NCBI RefSeq assembly: GCF_011605345.1
Contig: NZ_JAAOXM010000002.1
Location: forward strand, 682,001 to 746,000
DNA: 64,000 bases
Reading direction: 5' to 3'
Origin: Burkholderia sp. D-99
GTDB lineage: Bacteria > Pseudomonadota > Gammaproteobacteria > Burkholderiales > Burkholderiaceae
The notes beneath the pieces are model-generated. The model made no database searches and was not told where the DNA came from. It saw only the letters and a list, made by a program, of their open reading frames with translations. This document shows, piece by piece, positions 54,434 to 63,843 of the stretch. A program made the translations under genes and the position numbers. Numbering within the stretch: the first letter of the stretch is position 1; each line of letters opens with the position of its first letter.

Positions 54434-55867
54434 ATGAACCTGCCGATCCGTCACGCATCCGCCGACGCGGCAATCAAAGCCGCGCCGGCCCGGCACCGCC
54501 TCGTGTTGCCGGCCCTGTGCATCGCGGTGCTGATCGCGCAGATCGACACCGCGATCGTCAATCTCGCGACCGAGCCGATCGGCACGGCATTCGGTGCGCG
54601 CGTCGGCGCGCTGCAATGGGTGATCGACGCGTACAACCTCGCCTATGCGGTGCTGCTGCTCACGGGCGGCCTCATCGGCGACCTGTACGGCAGGCGGCGC
54701 GCGTTCATCCTCGGCGCAGCCGTACTGAGCGGCGCGTCGGTCGTGTGCGCACTCGCGCCGACGCTCGGTGTGCTGATCGCGGGCCGCGCACTCGCCGGCG
54801 CCGGCGCCGCGCTGCTGATTCCCGCATCGCTCGCGATCGTCCGCGTGATCTGGCGCGATCCGTCCGAACGCTCGCGTGCGCTCGGCATCTGGGCCGCGTG
54901 CGGCGGCATCGCGATGATCGTCGGCCCGACGCTCGGCGGCGTGCTGATCCGTGCGTTCGGATGGCGCAGCATCTTCTGGGTCGTGATCCCGTTTGGCATC
55001 GCGGCGATCGGGCTGGCCCGCGCCGTCGTACCTGAATCGGCCGATCCGCACGGACGCCGCTTCGATCCGGCCGCGCAGGTACTCGGCGCGATCGCGATCG
55101 GCTGCGTCGTGTTCGCGACGATCGACGCACGCGTCGACACACAGCGCGCGGCGCTGCTGGTCGCGACGGGCGCGATCGCCGTCGCGCTGTTCGTCCGCAT
55201 CGAACAGCGCCTCGGCGCAGCCGCGCTCGTGCCGCTCGACCTGTTCGCGAACCGTCCGTTCCGCGGGATGCTGATCGCCAACGGTGCGATGACGTTCGGC
55301 GGCTACGGGATGCTGTTCGTGCTGCCGCTCGCATGGCAAAGCCACCACGTGCTCGACGCTACCGGTGCGGGCCTTGCGCTGCTGCCGATGTCCGTGCTGT
55401 TCGCACTCATGTCGTTCGGCTCCGGTGCAGTCGCCGCGCGCGTCGGCGGGCGCACGGCCGGCGCGGGCGGCGTCGCGCTGATGGGCGTCGGGCTCGCCGC
55501 GATCGGCGTCGGCGCGGCCGGATCGACGGATGCCCATGCGCCGATGCTTGACTGGGCGGAAACGGGCCTCGCCTTCACCGGCACCGGGCTCGGGCTCGCC
55601 GTCGGATCGCTCGCGGCCACGGCCGTCGGCGCCGTCGACGCGACGCGTGCAGGCACGGCGGCGTCGCTGATGAACGTGATGCGGATGATCGGCGCGGTGT
55701 TCGGCGTCGCCATGTTGGGCGCACTGTACGACGCGTGCGGCGGCGGCGCGGCCGGGCTGCGGATTGCGATGCTGAGCGGCAGCGCCGTGCAGTTCGCGTG
55801 CGCGGCACTCGCGTGGCGCACGGCCGGCGCGGCCGCGAGCGCCGGTGCGCCGAAACCGATCGGATAA
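54434..55867 (+). CDS. MFS drug transporter, EmrB/QacA (DHA2) family
   Basis: A 477-residue inner-membrane protein with about 14 hydrophobic segments. Motif A (GGLIGDLYGRRRAF), motif B-like (LIAGRALAGAGAALLIPASLAIV) and a DTAIVNLATEPIG start typical of DHA2 drug:H+ antiporters. Probably exports a toxic compound. No adjacent membrane-fusion gene, so it is a stand-alone efflux pump. Confidence 0.9.
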   Translation: MNLPIRHASADAAIKAAPARHRLVLPALCIAVLIAQIDTAIVNLATEPIGTAFGARVGALQWVIDAYNLAYAVLLLTGGLIGDLYGRRRAFILGAAVLSGASVVCALAPTLGVLIAGRALAGAGAALLIPASLAIVRVIWRDPSERSRALGIWAACGGIAMIVGPTLGGVLIRAFGWRSIFWVVIPFGIAAIGLARAVVPESADPHGRRFDPAAQVLGAIAIGCVVFATIDARVDTQRAALLVATGAIAVALFVRIEQRLGAAALVPLDLFANRPFRGMLIANGAMTFGGYGMLFVLPLAWQSHHVLDATGAGLALLPMSVLFALMSFGSGAVAARVGGRTAGAGGVALMGVGLAAIGVGAAGSTDAHAPMLDWAETGLAFTGTGLGLAVGSLAATAVGAVDATRAGTAASLMNVMRMIGAVFGVAMLGALYDACGGGAAGLRIAMLSGSAVQFACAALAWRTAGAAASAGAPKPIG

Positions 55868-55920
55868 GATACGGCCGGCCGCCCTCATTGGCCCAAGACC
55901 GAACCGACGGAGTGTTTTCA

Positions 55921-56253
55921 GTGATTCAACCGACCCCAGTATTCAAGGACAACCTCGCGCAACTGCCGGCCATCGACGGCATCGCGCGCATCGATCTCGT
56001 CGGCGCGAACGGCGACGTGGTCGCCAGCATCGAGAATCAGCCCGGCAAGCAAGGTTCGCTCGCGGTGTACAACTACCTGAAGCAGGCCTTCGGTGTGCTC
56101 GACGCAAACGCTGCCGAGCATGGCCTTGCCGTGTTCGCGGAGCACACAGCCGACGCACGCAACCGCCCCGGCGCGCACCCGAACGTCGATCGCCTGCTGG
56201 CGATCGTCGCCGGCGGCGAAGCGCTGCGCATCGACGTCGCCGCGAAGGGCTGA
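55921..56253 (+). CDS. DUF2322 family protein
   Basis: A 110-residue small cytoplasmic protein, GTG start (VIQPTPVFKDNLAQLP) with GGAG upstream. The segments IDGIARIDLV, GSLAVYNYL and NVDRLLAIVAGGEALRI fit the DUF2322 family as I recall it. Function unknown. It is followed by the 870-base regulatory region of the exopolysaccharide operon. Confidence 0.7.
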   Translation: MIQPTPVFKDNLAQLPAIDGIARIDLVGANGDVVASIENQPGKQGSLAVYNYLKQAFGVLDANAAEHGLAVFAEHTADARNRPGAHPNVDRLLAIVAGGEALRIDVAAKG

Positions 56254-56641
56254 ACGACAGGCGGGACAACGATGCCGACCATGAGTGCATGGCACGCTCA
56301 TGCTTCTCTTCGATGGGCGCCAATGCATGCCGCATCGTCGTCCCGCCCGCAAAACCGCAGCAATTCAGTCATGCCTGATCGGCCGCAGGCAAGCGTCAGC
56401 AACGACGCATCGCTTTCGCCGAACACGCGCGGTCGCCAGCCTGCATGTCGGCCCGACCTGATGAAACGCATGCCCCTGCCCATGCCGTCACGCAGGCGAC
56501 CGCATTCATGCGATCAATGACGGCGTCGCGCGCAAGTCATCATTTTTTCGCTTTGTTATCCTGATTTCTGCGCGACCTAGCACCGGTCGCCCACGCCGCC
56601 GCCAGCGAATCACTTCGTCTATTGCGCGCCGGCACCGAATT

Positions 56642-56659
56642 TTTGCGACGCATCGCAAA
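56642..56659. promoter_or_regulatory. Candidate CRP/FNR-superfamily site TTTGCGA-N4-TCGCAAA
   Basis: Perfect 7-bp arms around a 4-base centre, the geometry of CRP/FNR-type operators, about 470 bases upstream of the exopolysaccharide operon. A c-di-GMP-responsive CRP-type protein (BerA) is known to act on Burkholderia exopolysaccharide genes, which makes this site worth testing. Confidence 0.4.
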
Positions 56660-56818
56660 TCGCCCTACCCGAAACCGCATGCCGCCCCGGCATCGCCGGC
56701 TACCGTCCCGCCCTTTGCCCATGCCGGCGCGCTTCTCCGCGCCCTGCTCCGACGACTGGATCAATCGAGGCCTGTTCGTTCGCGGCACACGCATCTCGAA
56801 AACCCGGTCTCATCGCAT

Positions 56819-56843
56819 TCGTACGTGTACCAGTTGCGTACGA
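56819..56843. promoter_or_regulatory. Inverted repeat TCGTACG-N11-CGTACGA
   Basis: Perfect 7-bp arms, 280 bases before the priming transferase start, within the AT-richer 870-base gap 56254-57123. The gap contains no gene I can support; it appears to be a complex promoter region. Confidence 0.45.
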
Positions 56844-57123
56844 GGTCATTTAATACACGTCCCATTTAAATCCCTTCCCCGGTTGACGAAAATTGATTCC
56901 GGTCGAGTTGATTCAGACGCGTCGCATTGATCAGGCCTCGTTCACGAATGCCTCAATGCGCTGCACGCGACCAACCGATAAGGCAGGCGGCGCTCCCTCC
57001 CCGCATCTCCCCTTCCCGTGAAACGGAAGCACTGACACCGCTCGGCACTCCCCTGCCGCGACGCGTTGTGTCGTGCGAAGGATGACGCACGCCCATCAGA
57101 CAAAAAACGGTAGTGAAGGATAT

Positions 57124-58539
57124 ATGCATACGGCACTCGAAGAGCGGCGCCCCGCAGCGCCGCAGGCAGTCGATGGGCTGCTCGCACGCATCGTCGACAT
57201 CACGCTGATTGCGGTCGGCGCTGCTGCGGCAGCCCGTTTTTTCCCCGGCGACGGTGTCGATCCGTCCAGCTGCGTGGCGATCGTCGCCAGCACCTCGGCG
57301 TTCGCGATGGTCCTGTTCCCGGCGTTCGGCATGGCGCGCACACCGCATCATCGCGCGAAATATCGCGTCGCCATCCTGACCTTTACGGCGTGGCTGATCG
57401 CACTCGCCGGCTCGGCGGTCGTCATGTTCGCGATGCACGGCGCGTTGCCCGTGCCGCTGAACGGGTTCCTGTTCTGGGCGGCGGCAAGCGGCATCGCACT
57501 CGTCGCATTTCGGCTCATCGCATGCGCGACGCTCGAACGGATCGTCCACCAGGGCGAACGCATCAGGCAAGTCGCGATCGTCGGCGGCGGCGCGCATTGC
57601 GCCGCCGTGCTCGAACGGATCGCGCACTCGCCGTCGGCGAGCTATCGCCCGGCAGCCGTGCTCGATCCGGATTGTTCCGCGCAAGGCGGCGCGAACGGCA
57701 TCGATGTTTTTCACACGCTGGATGCATTCGCCGCGCACGTGCAGGCGCAGGCGATCCCGGAAGTCTGGATCGCGTTGCCGATCACCGAAACCGGTGCCGT
57801 CATTCGCGTGCTCGATGCCTTCCGGCACGACCTCGTGAACGTCCGACTCGTGCCCGATGTCAGCCAGCTCGCGATGTTCGACGGCGAGATGATCGACCTG
57901 GTCGGCGCGCCGGCGATCAACCTCGTCGCGTCTCCGCTGTCGCCGCGCGCGCTGGTTCAGAAGGCGATCTTCGATCGCCTGTTCGCGGCAGTGATACTGG
58001 TCGGTACGGCACCGCTGCTGCTGGCGATCGCGGCAGCCGTCCGGCTGTCTTCGCCCGGCCCCGCGCTGTTCCGTCAGCAGCGCAAGGGCGCGGACGGCAA
58101 GGCGTTCTCGATCTACAAGTTCCGCACGATGCGGATTCATGCAGACGCGGACGCCGGCGTGCGGCAAGCGACGCCCAACGATCCGCGCGTGACCCGCATC
58201 GGTGCATTCCTGCGCCGCACGAGCCTCGACGAGATGCCGCAGTTCATCAACGTGCTGCGCGGCGAGATGTCCGTCGTCGGCCCGCGTCCGCATGCGCTCG
58301 AACACGACGACCTGTACCAGACGATCGTCGACGGCTACATCCATCGCTACCGCGTCAAGCCCGGCATTACCGGCTGGGCGCAGATCAACGGCCTGCGCGG
58401 CGAAACGGATCGCGTCGAGAAGATGCAGCGCCGCGTCGAAGCCGATCTTCATTACCTGCGCAACTGGTCGTTCGCACTCGATATGCGGATTGTCGTCGCG
58501 ACGATCGCGTGCGGCTGGACACATCACAACGCGTACTGA
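57124..58539 (+). CDS. Undecaprenyl-phosphate sugar-1-phosphate transferase (priming glycosyltransferase)
   Basis: A 471-residue polyprenyl glycosylphosphotransferase (WcaJ/BceB type) that starts exopolysaccharide synthesis by loading a sugar-phosphate on undecaprenyl phosphate. N-terminal four to five TM segments and a CoA-binding-like fold (VAIVGGGAHCAAVLERI); C-terminal sugar-transferase domain with the TM helix near 290, then QQRKGADGKAFSIYKFRTMR, RRTSLDEMPQFINVL and GMSVVGPRPH. The start MHTALEE follows GAAGG; the in-frame upstream ATG is weaker. First gene of the exopolysaccharide operon. Confidence 0.92.
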   Translation: MHTALEERRPAAPQAVDGLLARIVDITLIAVGAAAAARFFPGDGVDPSSCVAIVASTSAFAMVLFPAFGMARTPHHRAKYRVAILTFTAWLIALAGSAVVMFAMHGALPVPLNGFLFWAAASGIALVAFRLIACATLERIVHQGERIRQVAIVGGGAHCAAVLERIAHSPSASYRPAAVLDPDCSAQGGANGIDVFHTLDAFAAHVQAQAIPEVWIALPITETGAVIRVLDAFRHDLVNVRLVPDVSQLAMFDGEMIDLVGAPAINLVASPLSPRALVQKAIFDRLFAAVILVGTAPLLLAIAAAVRLSSPGPALFRQQRKGADGKAFSIYKFRTMRIHADADAGVRQATPNDPRVTRIGAFLRRTSLDEMPQFINVLRGEMSVVGPRPHALEHDDLYQTIVDGYIHRYRVKPGITGWAQINGLRGETDRVEKMQRRVEADLHYLRNWSFALDMRIVVATIACGWTHHNAY

Positions 58540-58585
58540 TCACGCATAGGGTGCCGCCGCGCGGCGCCCATTCCTGGAGAAAGCC

Positions 58586-59761
58586 ATGCCTATGGAATCC
58601 GCCGCACGCGCGCGGACCGGAGCCGCGCGCGTGCGCGGCGCCCGCCTGTTGCCGATACTGTCGATCGCGACGCTCAGCGTCGCGCTGTCCGCCTGCGCGC
58701 TCGCCCCCGGCATGCGGATGGTCGAGCCACCCCCGCCATCCGCGACGGATGCCCGGCCCGACGGTGAAACGCCGCATTACGAGATCCGGAAAATCCGCCC
58801 CGACCTGATTCGCCAACTGAAGGCTGAGGCGACACGGCAACTGGCCGCGCAAGTCGATCTGCTGACGACATCACCCGGCGCGTACCGGATCGGCCCGGGC
58901 GACGTGCTGCAGATCACCGTATGGGATCACCCCGAACTGGCGGCCGCGCAAGGCGCGGCAGCGCCAAACACGCCGCACGCCGCCGATCCCGTCACCGGTT
59001 TCGTCGTCGATCAGCACGGTGACCTGGCGTTCCCGTTCGCCGGCCGGGTTCGCGTCGCGGGCCTCACCGCCGACGCCGCGCGAACGCGCGTCGCCGATGC
59101 GCTCGCGCGCGCCTACCGCAATCCGCAAGTCACGCTGCGCGTCGCGTCGTTCCGTTCGAAGCAGGTCTACATCGACGGCGAAGTGCGCGCGCCGGGCAAC
59201 CAGCCCGTCAACGACGTGCCGATGACGCTCTACGAAGCGCTCGGTCGCGCAGGCGGCCTGAATCCCGCCGCCGACCAGAGCCGGATGACACTCGTGCGCG
59301 ATGGCGTGTCGCATCCGCTCGACCTGACGCAGTTGCTGCGCCAGGGCCGCAATCCGGCCGACATCGTGCTCGCCGCCGGCGATCTGCTGCACGTGCCGAG
59401 CCGCAGCGACTACGGCGTCTACGTGATGGGCGAGGTCAACAAGCCGTCGCTCGCGCTGCCGCTGCGCGACGGCGGGCTCACGTTGTCCGACGCGTTGTCG
59501 CAGGCCGGCAGCGTGAATCCGAACACAGCCGACGCCGCCCAACTGTTCGTGATTCGCGGCTCGCAGACCGACAGCCCGCAGGTGTTCCACCTCGACGCGC
59601 GCTCGCCCGTGTCGATGGTCCTCGCGAACGAGTTCGAGCTGCAACCGAAGGACATCGTCTACGTCGACGGCAACAGCCTCGTGCGCTTCAGCCGCGTGCT
59701 GAGCCTGCTGCTGCCCGGTGTCAACTCCGGCGCCATGGCGGCGGCGCTCGCCATCAAATGA
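58586..59761 (+). CDS. Outer-membrane polysaccharide export lipoprotein (Wza/BceE-like)
   Basis: A 391-residue OPX protein. Lipobox LSAC with Cys37 after a long basic leader; the polysaccharide export domain starts at [19 protein letters not shown], followed by two SLBB-type segments ([30 protein letters not shown]). It forms the outer-membrane exit channel for exopolysaccharide. Start has GGAGAAAGCC. Its stop overlaps the phosphatase start (ATGA). Confidence 0.93.
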   Translation: MPMESAARARTGAARVRGARLLPILSIATLSVALSACALAPGMRMVEPPPPSATDARPDGETPHYEIRKIRPDLIRQLKAEATRQLAAQVDLLTTSPGAYRIGPGDVLQITVWDHPELAAAQGAAAPNTPHAADPVTGFVVDQHGDLAFPFAGRVRVAGLTADAARTRVADALARAYRNPQVTLRVASFRSKQVYIDGEVRAPGNQPVNDVPMTLYEALGRAGGLNPAADQSRMTLVRDGVSHPLDLTQLLRQGRNPADIVLAAGDLLHVPSRSDYGVYVMGEVNKPSLALPLRDGGLTLSDALSQAGSVNPNTADAAQLFVIRGSQTDSPQVFHLDARSPVSMVLANEFELQPKDIVYVDGNSLVRFSRVLSLLLPGVNSGAMAAALAIK

Positions 59762-60288
59762 GCGCGCTCGCCACCTTGCTCGTCGTGTGCGTCGGCAATA
59801 TCTGCCGCAGCCCGATGGCGCAGGCGCTGTTCCGCGTGCGCATGCCGGGCGTCGACGTGCAATCGGCCGGCCTCGGCGCGCTCGTCGGACATCCCGCCGA
59901 GCCGTTCGCCGTCGCGCTGATGCGCGAGCGCGGCCTCGACATCACCACGCATCGCGCGCGCCTGCTGACGCCGACGCTCAGCGCGCAAGCCGACCTGATC
60001 CTGACGATGGAGCGCGAACAGAAGCGCGCGCTCGAGCGCCGCCATCCGTCGCTGCTGGGCCGCGTGTTCACGCTCGGCGAATTCTGCCCGGCACCGGGCC
60101 ACGCACGTCCGGGCTTCGACGTGCCCGACCCGTATTGCGGCACGCGCCCGGTGTTCGAGCAGAGCCTGCGGCTCATCGAGCACGGCGTCGACCACTGGTG
60201 CGCGCGCCTCGCGTCGGCCACGCAGCCCATCACCTCGGCGGGCGCCGCCTCCCCGCCGCCTGCCGCTTTCTCCCGATTTCCGAACTGA
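59758..60288 (+). CDS. Low-molecular-weight protein tyrosine phosphatase (Wzb/BceD-like)
   Basis: A 176-residue phosphatase: P-loop [13 protein letters not shown] (CX5R) at residues 11-17 region, and catalytic Asp in VPDPYCG near 123. It dephosphorylates the tyrosine autokinase encoded next. The C-terminal 25 residues ([13 protein letters not shown]) are an extra low-complexity tail. Coupled by ATGA to the export lipoprotein and 4 bases from the kinase. Confidence 0.93.
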   Translation: MSALATLLVVCVGNICRSPMAQALFRVRMPGVDVQSAGLGALVGHPAEPFAVALMRERGLDITTHRARLLTPTLSAQADLILTMEREQKRALERRHPSLLGRVFTLGEFCPAPGHARPGFDVPDPYCGTRPVFEQSLRLIEHGVDHWCARLASATQPITSAGAASPPPAAFSRFPN

Positions 60289-60292
60289 ACCG

Positions 60293-62590
60293 ATGATGCC
60301 AACCTCTCCCCCTCCGCGCATGCCCGAGCATGCCGACGAGATCACGCTGGCCGGCGTGATCGACACGTTCGTCTCCCATCGCTGGCTGATCGCGTGCGTC
60401 ACCGCTGCATGCGTCGGCGCCGGCACGCTGTACGCATTCCTCAGCCATCCGCAATACCAGGCCGATATCCTGCTGCAGATCGAGGACAGCGGCGACGCAT
60501 CGGCCGCGAAGAGCCTGCTCGGCGACGTGTCGTCGCTGTTCGACGTCAAGTCCACCGCTGCGGCCGAAGCGCAGATCCTCGCGTCGCGGCTCGTCGTCAC
60601 GCGTGCCGTCGACGACCTGCGCAGCTATATCGATGTGCAGCCGAAGCGCTTTCCGGTCGTCGGCGATTTCATCTCGCGTTTCAACCCGGATGTCGCGCGC
60701 CCCGGCGTGCTGGGCATCGGCGGTTATGCGTGGGGCAACGAGCGCGCCGATCTCACCCGCTTCGACGTGCCGAAACCGCTCGAGGGCGACCGTTTCGAAC
60801 TGACGGTGCTCGACGACGGACGCTACCGGCTCTCGGGGCCCGGCCTGTCCACGCCCGTCATCGGGCAGCACGGCCGGACGGAAACGTTCCGGACGGCGAA
60901 CGGCCCGCTCGTCGTCGAGCTCGCGCGCGTTGACGCGCAACCCGGCACGCGTTTCACGGTCGTGCGCCAGTCGCGCGCGGAGACCATCGATACGCTGCGC
61001 CGCGCGCTCGACGTGCAGGAGAAGGTCAAGCAGTCGGGCGTGATCGTCGCGACGCTGCGCGGCCCCGATCCGCGGCGCGTTCAGGCGACGCTTCAGGCCA
61101 TCGCGAGCCACTACGTCCGACAGCACATCGAGCGCCGGTCCGCCGATGCCGCGCAGTCACTGGCATTTCTCAACACGCAACTGCCGATCCTCAAGAAGCA
61201 GCTTCAGCAAGCCGAGCAGCGCTATACGGACATGCGCAACGCACACGGCGCAGTCGACCTGACCGAGGAAGCGAAGCTGGTGCTGCAGCAGACGGCCGAC
61301 GCGAAGACGCGCCTGCTGGAACTGCAGCAGAAGCGCGACGAGATGGCCACGCGTTTCGCGCCCGGCCATCCCGACATGATCGCGATCGACGCGCAGATCG
61401 GCACGCTGCGACGCCAGCAGCAGGACGTCGAGCAGCACGTGAAGCGCCTGCCCGATCTCCAGCAGAACGCGTTGCGACTGATGCTCGACGTCAAGGTCGA
61501 CACGGATCTGTATACCGCGCTGCTCGGCAACGCGCAGCAGCTCGAGCTGGTGAAGGCGGGCCGGACCGGCAGCGTGCGGCTCGTCGACGCGCCGACCGTG
61601 CCCGACGAGCCCGTTCGCCCGAAGCGGACCCTCGTGATCGGCGCGGCCGCACTGTTCGGCTTCGTATTTGGCGTCGGGCTCGCGTTCGCGCGCGATTTCC
61701 TGTTCGGTGGCGTCGACAGCGCCGACGAAATCGAGCGGCACCTCGGCATGAACGTCTACGCGACGATTCCCGATTCGACGGAGCAGCGGCATGTCGCCCG
61801 TCGGATGGCCGCCCATGCGCCCGGCCCGCATCTGCTGAGCGTGCGCGATCCGCACGATGCAGCGATCGAAAGCTTGCGCAGCCTGCGCACCGCGCTGCGC
61901 TACGCGATGCAGGGCGCGCGCAACAACGTGCTGCTGCTGAGCGGCCCGGCGCCGGGCGCGGGCAAGTCGTTCGTGTCCGCGAATTTCGCGGCACTGCTTG
62001 CCGCGAACGGCGCACGCGTGCTGCTCGTCGACGGCGATCTGCGCAAGGGTTACCTGCACGACTATTTCGGCGTCGCGCGCGAGCGCGGCTTCGCCGAGAT
62101 CGTGTCGGGCGACCTCGCGCCGCACGACGCGATTCACGCGAACGTGGTGCCGAACCTCGATTTCGTCGCGACCGGCGCATTGCAGCCGAACCCCGATGCG
62201 TTGCTCGCCGACGAGCGGATCGCCGCGCTGCTCGGCGATTGGTCGGCGCGCTACGACGCGGTGGTCATCGATTCCGCGCCGATTCTCGCGGTCGCGGATG
62301 CGGTCGTGCTCGGCCGGCATGCCGGCGCCGTGCTGCTGGTCGCCCGCGCCGGCGCAACGCGTCTCGCCGAGCTGGGCGAAGCCGCTCGACAACTCACGCA
62401 CAACGGCATCGCAACAGCCGGCGTGCTGCTCAACGGCGTCATCCCGCGCGCGGGCCGTTACGGCGGCCGCTACGGCGCCTACCGCTATACGCGATACGGC
62501 GACGCGCCGCGTCGCGACACCCATGCATCGCCTGCACGGCGCGCACTGCGCGCGCTGACGGCACGGCTTCGCCAAGGAGGTTCGCGATGA
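60293..62590 (+). CDS. Tyrosine autokinase / chain-length regulator (Wzc/BceF-like)
   Basis: A 765-residue inner-membrane BY-kinase. Wzz-type N-terminus with two TM segments (about 30-50 and 445-465) around a periplasmic coiled region (QQAEQRYTDMRNAHG); cytoplasmic kinase with Walker A SGPAPGAGKSF (near 550), Walker A' VLLVDGDLRKG and Walker B VVIDSAPIL. C-terminal Tyr cluster RYGGRYGAYRYTRYGD is the autophosphorylation site. It controls polymerisation and export with the phosphatase. Stop overlaps the next start by ATGA. Confidence 0.94.
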   Translation: MMPTSPPPRMPEHADEITLAGVIDTFVSHRWLIACVTAACVGAGTLYAFLSHPQYQADILLQIEDSGDASAAKSLLGDVSSLFDVKSTAAAEAQILASRLVVTRAVDDLRSYIDVQPKRFPVVGDFISRFNPDVARPGVLGIGGYAWGNERADLTRFDVPKPLEGDRFELTVLDDGRYRLSGPGLSTPVIGQHGRTETFRTANGPLVVELARVDAQPGTRFTVVRQSRAETIDTLRRALDVQEKVKQSGVIVATLRGPDPRRVQATLQAIASHYVRQHIERRSADAAQSLAFLNTQLPILKKQLQQAEQRYTDMRNAHGAVDLTEEAKLVLQQTADAKTRLLELQQKRDEMATRFAPGHPDMIAIDAQIGTLRRQQQDVEQHVKRLPDLQQNALRLMLDVKVDTDLYTALLGNAQQLELVKAGRTGSVRLVDAPTVPDEPVRPKRTLVIGAAALFGFVFGVGLAFARDFLFGGVDSADEIERHLGMNVYATIPDSTEQRHVARRMAAHAPGPHLLSVRDPHDAAIESLRSLRTALRYAMQGARNNVLLLSGPAPGAGKSFVSANFAALLAANGARVLLVDGDLRKGYLHDYFGVARERGFAEIVSGDLAPHDAIHANVVPNLDFVATGALQPNPDALLADERIAALLGDWSARYDAVVIDSAPILAVADAVVLGRHAGAVLLVARAGATRLAELGEAARQLTHNGIATAGVLLNGVIPRAGRYGGRYGAYRYTRYGDAPRRDTHASPARRALRALTARLRQGGSR

Positions 62591-63843
62591 GCGACTCGAT
62601 CGATCTCGGGCGCAACGCGCGCCCCGCCACGGACGCATCCCGAGCGCCCGTCCTCACCCTCCCGCCCGGCCCCGCCGCGGGCACGGCGCACGGCCCGCAT
62701 CCGCGCCTTCGCATCGTGCTGGTCGTCGAAGCCGCGGGCGGCGGCGTCGCCGTTCATCTCGCGGATCTGATCCGCGGCCTGAGCGCGCACGACGGCATCG
62801 AGCTGCATCTGATCATTCCGCAAGGCCCGCGTTTCGACGCATCGATTCTCGACGCGGGCGTACTCGCACATTGCCGGTCCGTTCACGCGGTGCCGATGCG
62901 GCGCGCGGTCGGCTGGCGCGACGCGATCACCGTCGCCCGGCTCTACCGGCATCTGCTGCACATCGGCCCCGACATCGTGCACAGCCACAGTTCGAAGGCC
63001 GGCGCGATCGCGCGCCTGTGCATCGGCCCCTGGCGGCACGTCTATACACCACACGCGGTGTATACGCTGAACCCGTCGCTGCGCGGCTGGCGCCGCCGCT
63101 TCTACGGTACGGTCGAGCGCGTGCTCGGCTGCCTGCGCTCGAGCCGGATCGTCGCGGTCTCGCGCGACGAGGCGGCGCATCTGCACGACACGCTCGGTAT
63201 TCCGGACCACCGCATCGACACGATCGTCAACGGCGTAACGCCGCCGCGGCTGATGCCGCGCGACGACGCGAGGCGTGCGCTCGGCCTGCCGCGCGATGCA
63301 GTGGTGGTCGGCTTTGTCGGCCGCCTCGAACACCAGAAGGGTGTCGATCGGCTCGTGCGCATCGCGCGCGGCGTCCATCGCCGGTGCGGCAGCGCGGTGC
63401 AATTCGTCGTGATCGGCCCCGGCGATTTCGACACGGCAGCCGGCCCCGATGCCGACGACGTGCCGCCGAACCTGCGCGTCGTCGGCGCGGTGGAAGGCGC
63501 GAATCGCTACTTCTCCGCGTTCGACCTCTTTGCGCTGCCGAGCCGCTACGAAGGCTTTCCGTACGTCTGCCTCGAGGCAATGGCCGCGCGCGTGCCGATC
63601 GTCGCATCGAACGTGGCCGGTGCCGCCGAACTGATTCGCTCGCACGACATCGGCCTCGTGGTACCGAACGACGACGATACGACCGACTTCATGCACGCCG
63701 TCGTCACGCTCGCTGACGACACGGCGTTGCGGCGCGGCATGCGCGCGAATTGCGCGCACGCACTCGAACACTATTCCGCCGCCGCGATGGTCCAGCGCAC
63801 GCTCGCGCTCTACCGCAGCCTCGCTCACCAGGAACCGAAATGA
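62587..63843 (+). CDS. GT4-family glycosyltransferase
   Basis: A 418-residue retaining glycosyltransferase. An N-terminal linker of about 40 residues (Pro/Ala rich) precedes VVEAAGGGVAVHLADLIRGL; the GT4 donor domain has VGFVGRLEHQKGVDRL, SRYEGFPYVCLEAMA (E-x7-E region) and NVAGAAELI. It adds a sugar to the lipid-linked repeat on the cytoplasmic face. The ribosome site AAGGAGGTTCGCG is very strong, and the start overlaps the kinase stop. Confidence 0.92.
   Translation: MSDSIDLGRNARPATDASRAPVLTLPPGPAAGTAHGPHPRLRIVLVVEAAGGGVAVHLADLIRGLSAHDGIELHLIIPQGPRFDASILDAGVLAHCRSVHAVPMRRAVGWRDAITVARLYRHLLHIGPDIVHSHSSKAGAIARLCIGPWRHVYTPHAVYTLNPSLRGWRRRFYGTVERVLGCLRSSRIVAVSRDEAAHLHDTLGIPDHRIDTIVNGVTPPRLMPRDDARRALGLPRDAVVVGFVGRLEHQKGVDRLVRIARGVHRRCGSAVQFVVIGPGDFDTAAGPDADDVPPNLRVVGAVEGANRYFSAFDLFALPSRYEGFPYVCLEAMAARVPIVASNVAGAAELIRSHDIGLVVPNDDDTTDFMHAVVTLADDTALRRGMRANCAHALEHYSAAAMVQRTLALYRSLAHQEPK

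Noticed and set aside
54065-55888. 607-residue minus-strand ORF opposite the DHA2 transporter
   Set aside because: Arg/Glu/His-rich antisense shadow of a well-supported MFS gene.
56290-56306. Sigma-54-like TGGCACG..TGC upstream of the exopolysaccharide operon
   Set aside because: GG to GC spacing is 9 bases rather than the strict 10, and it lies more than 800 bases from the first gene; a similar short-spaced match at about 57042 fails for the same reason.
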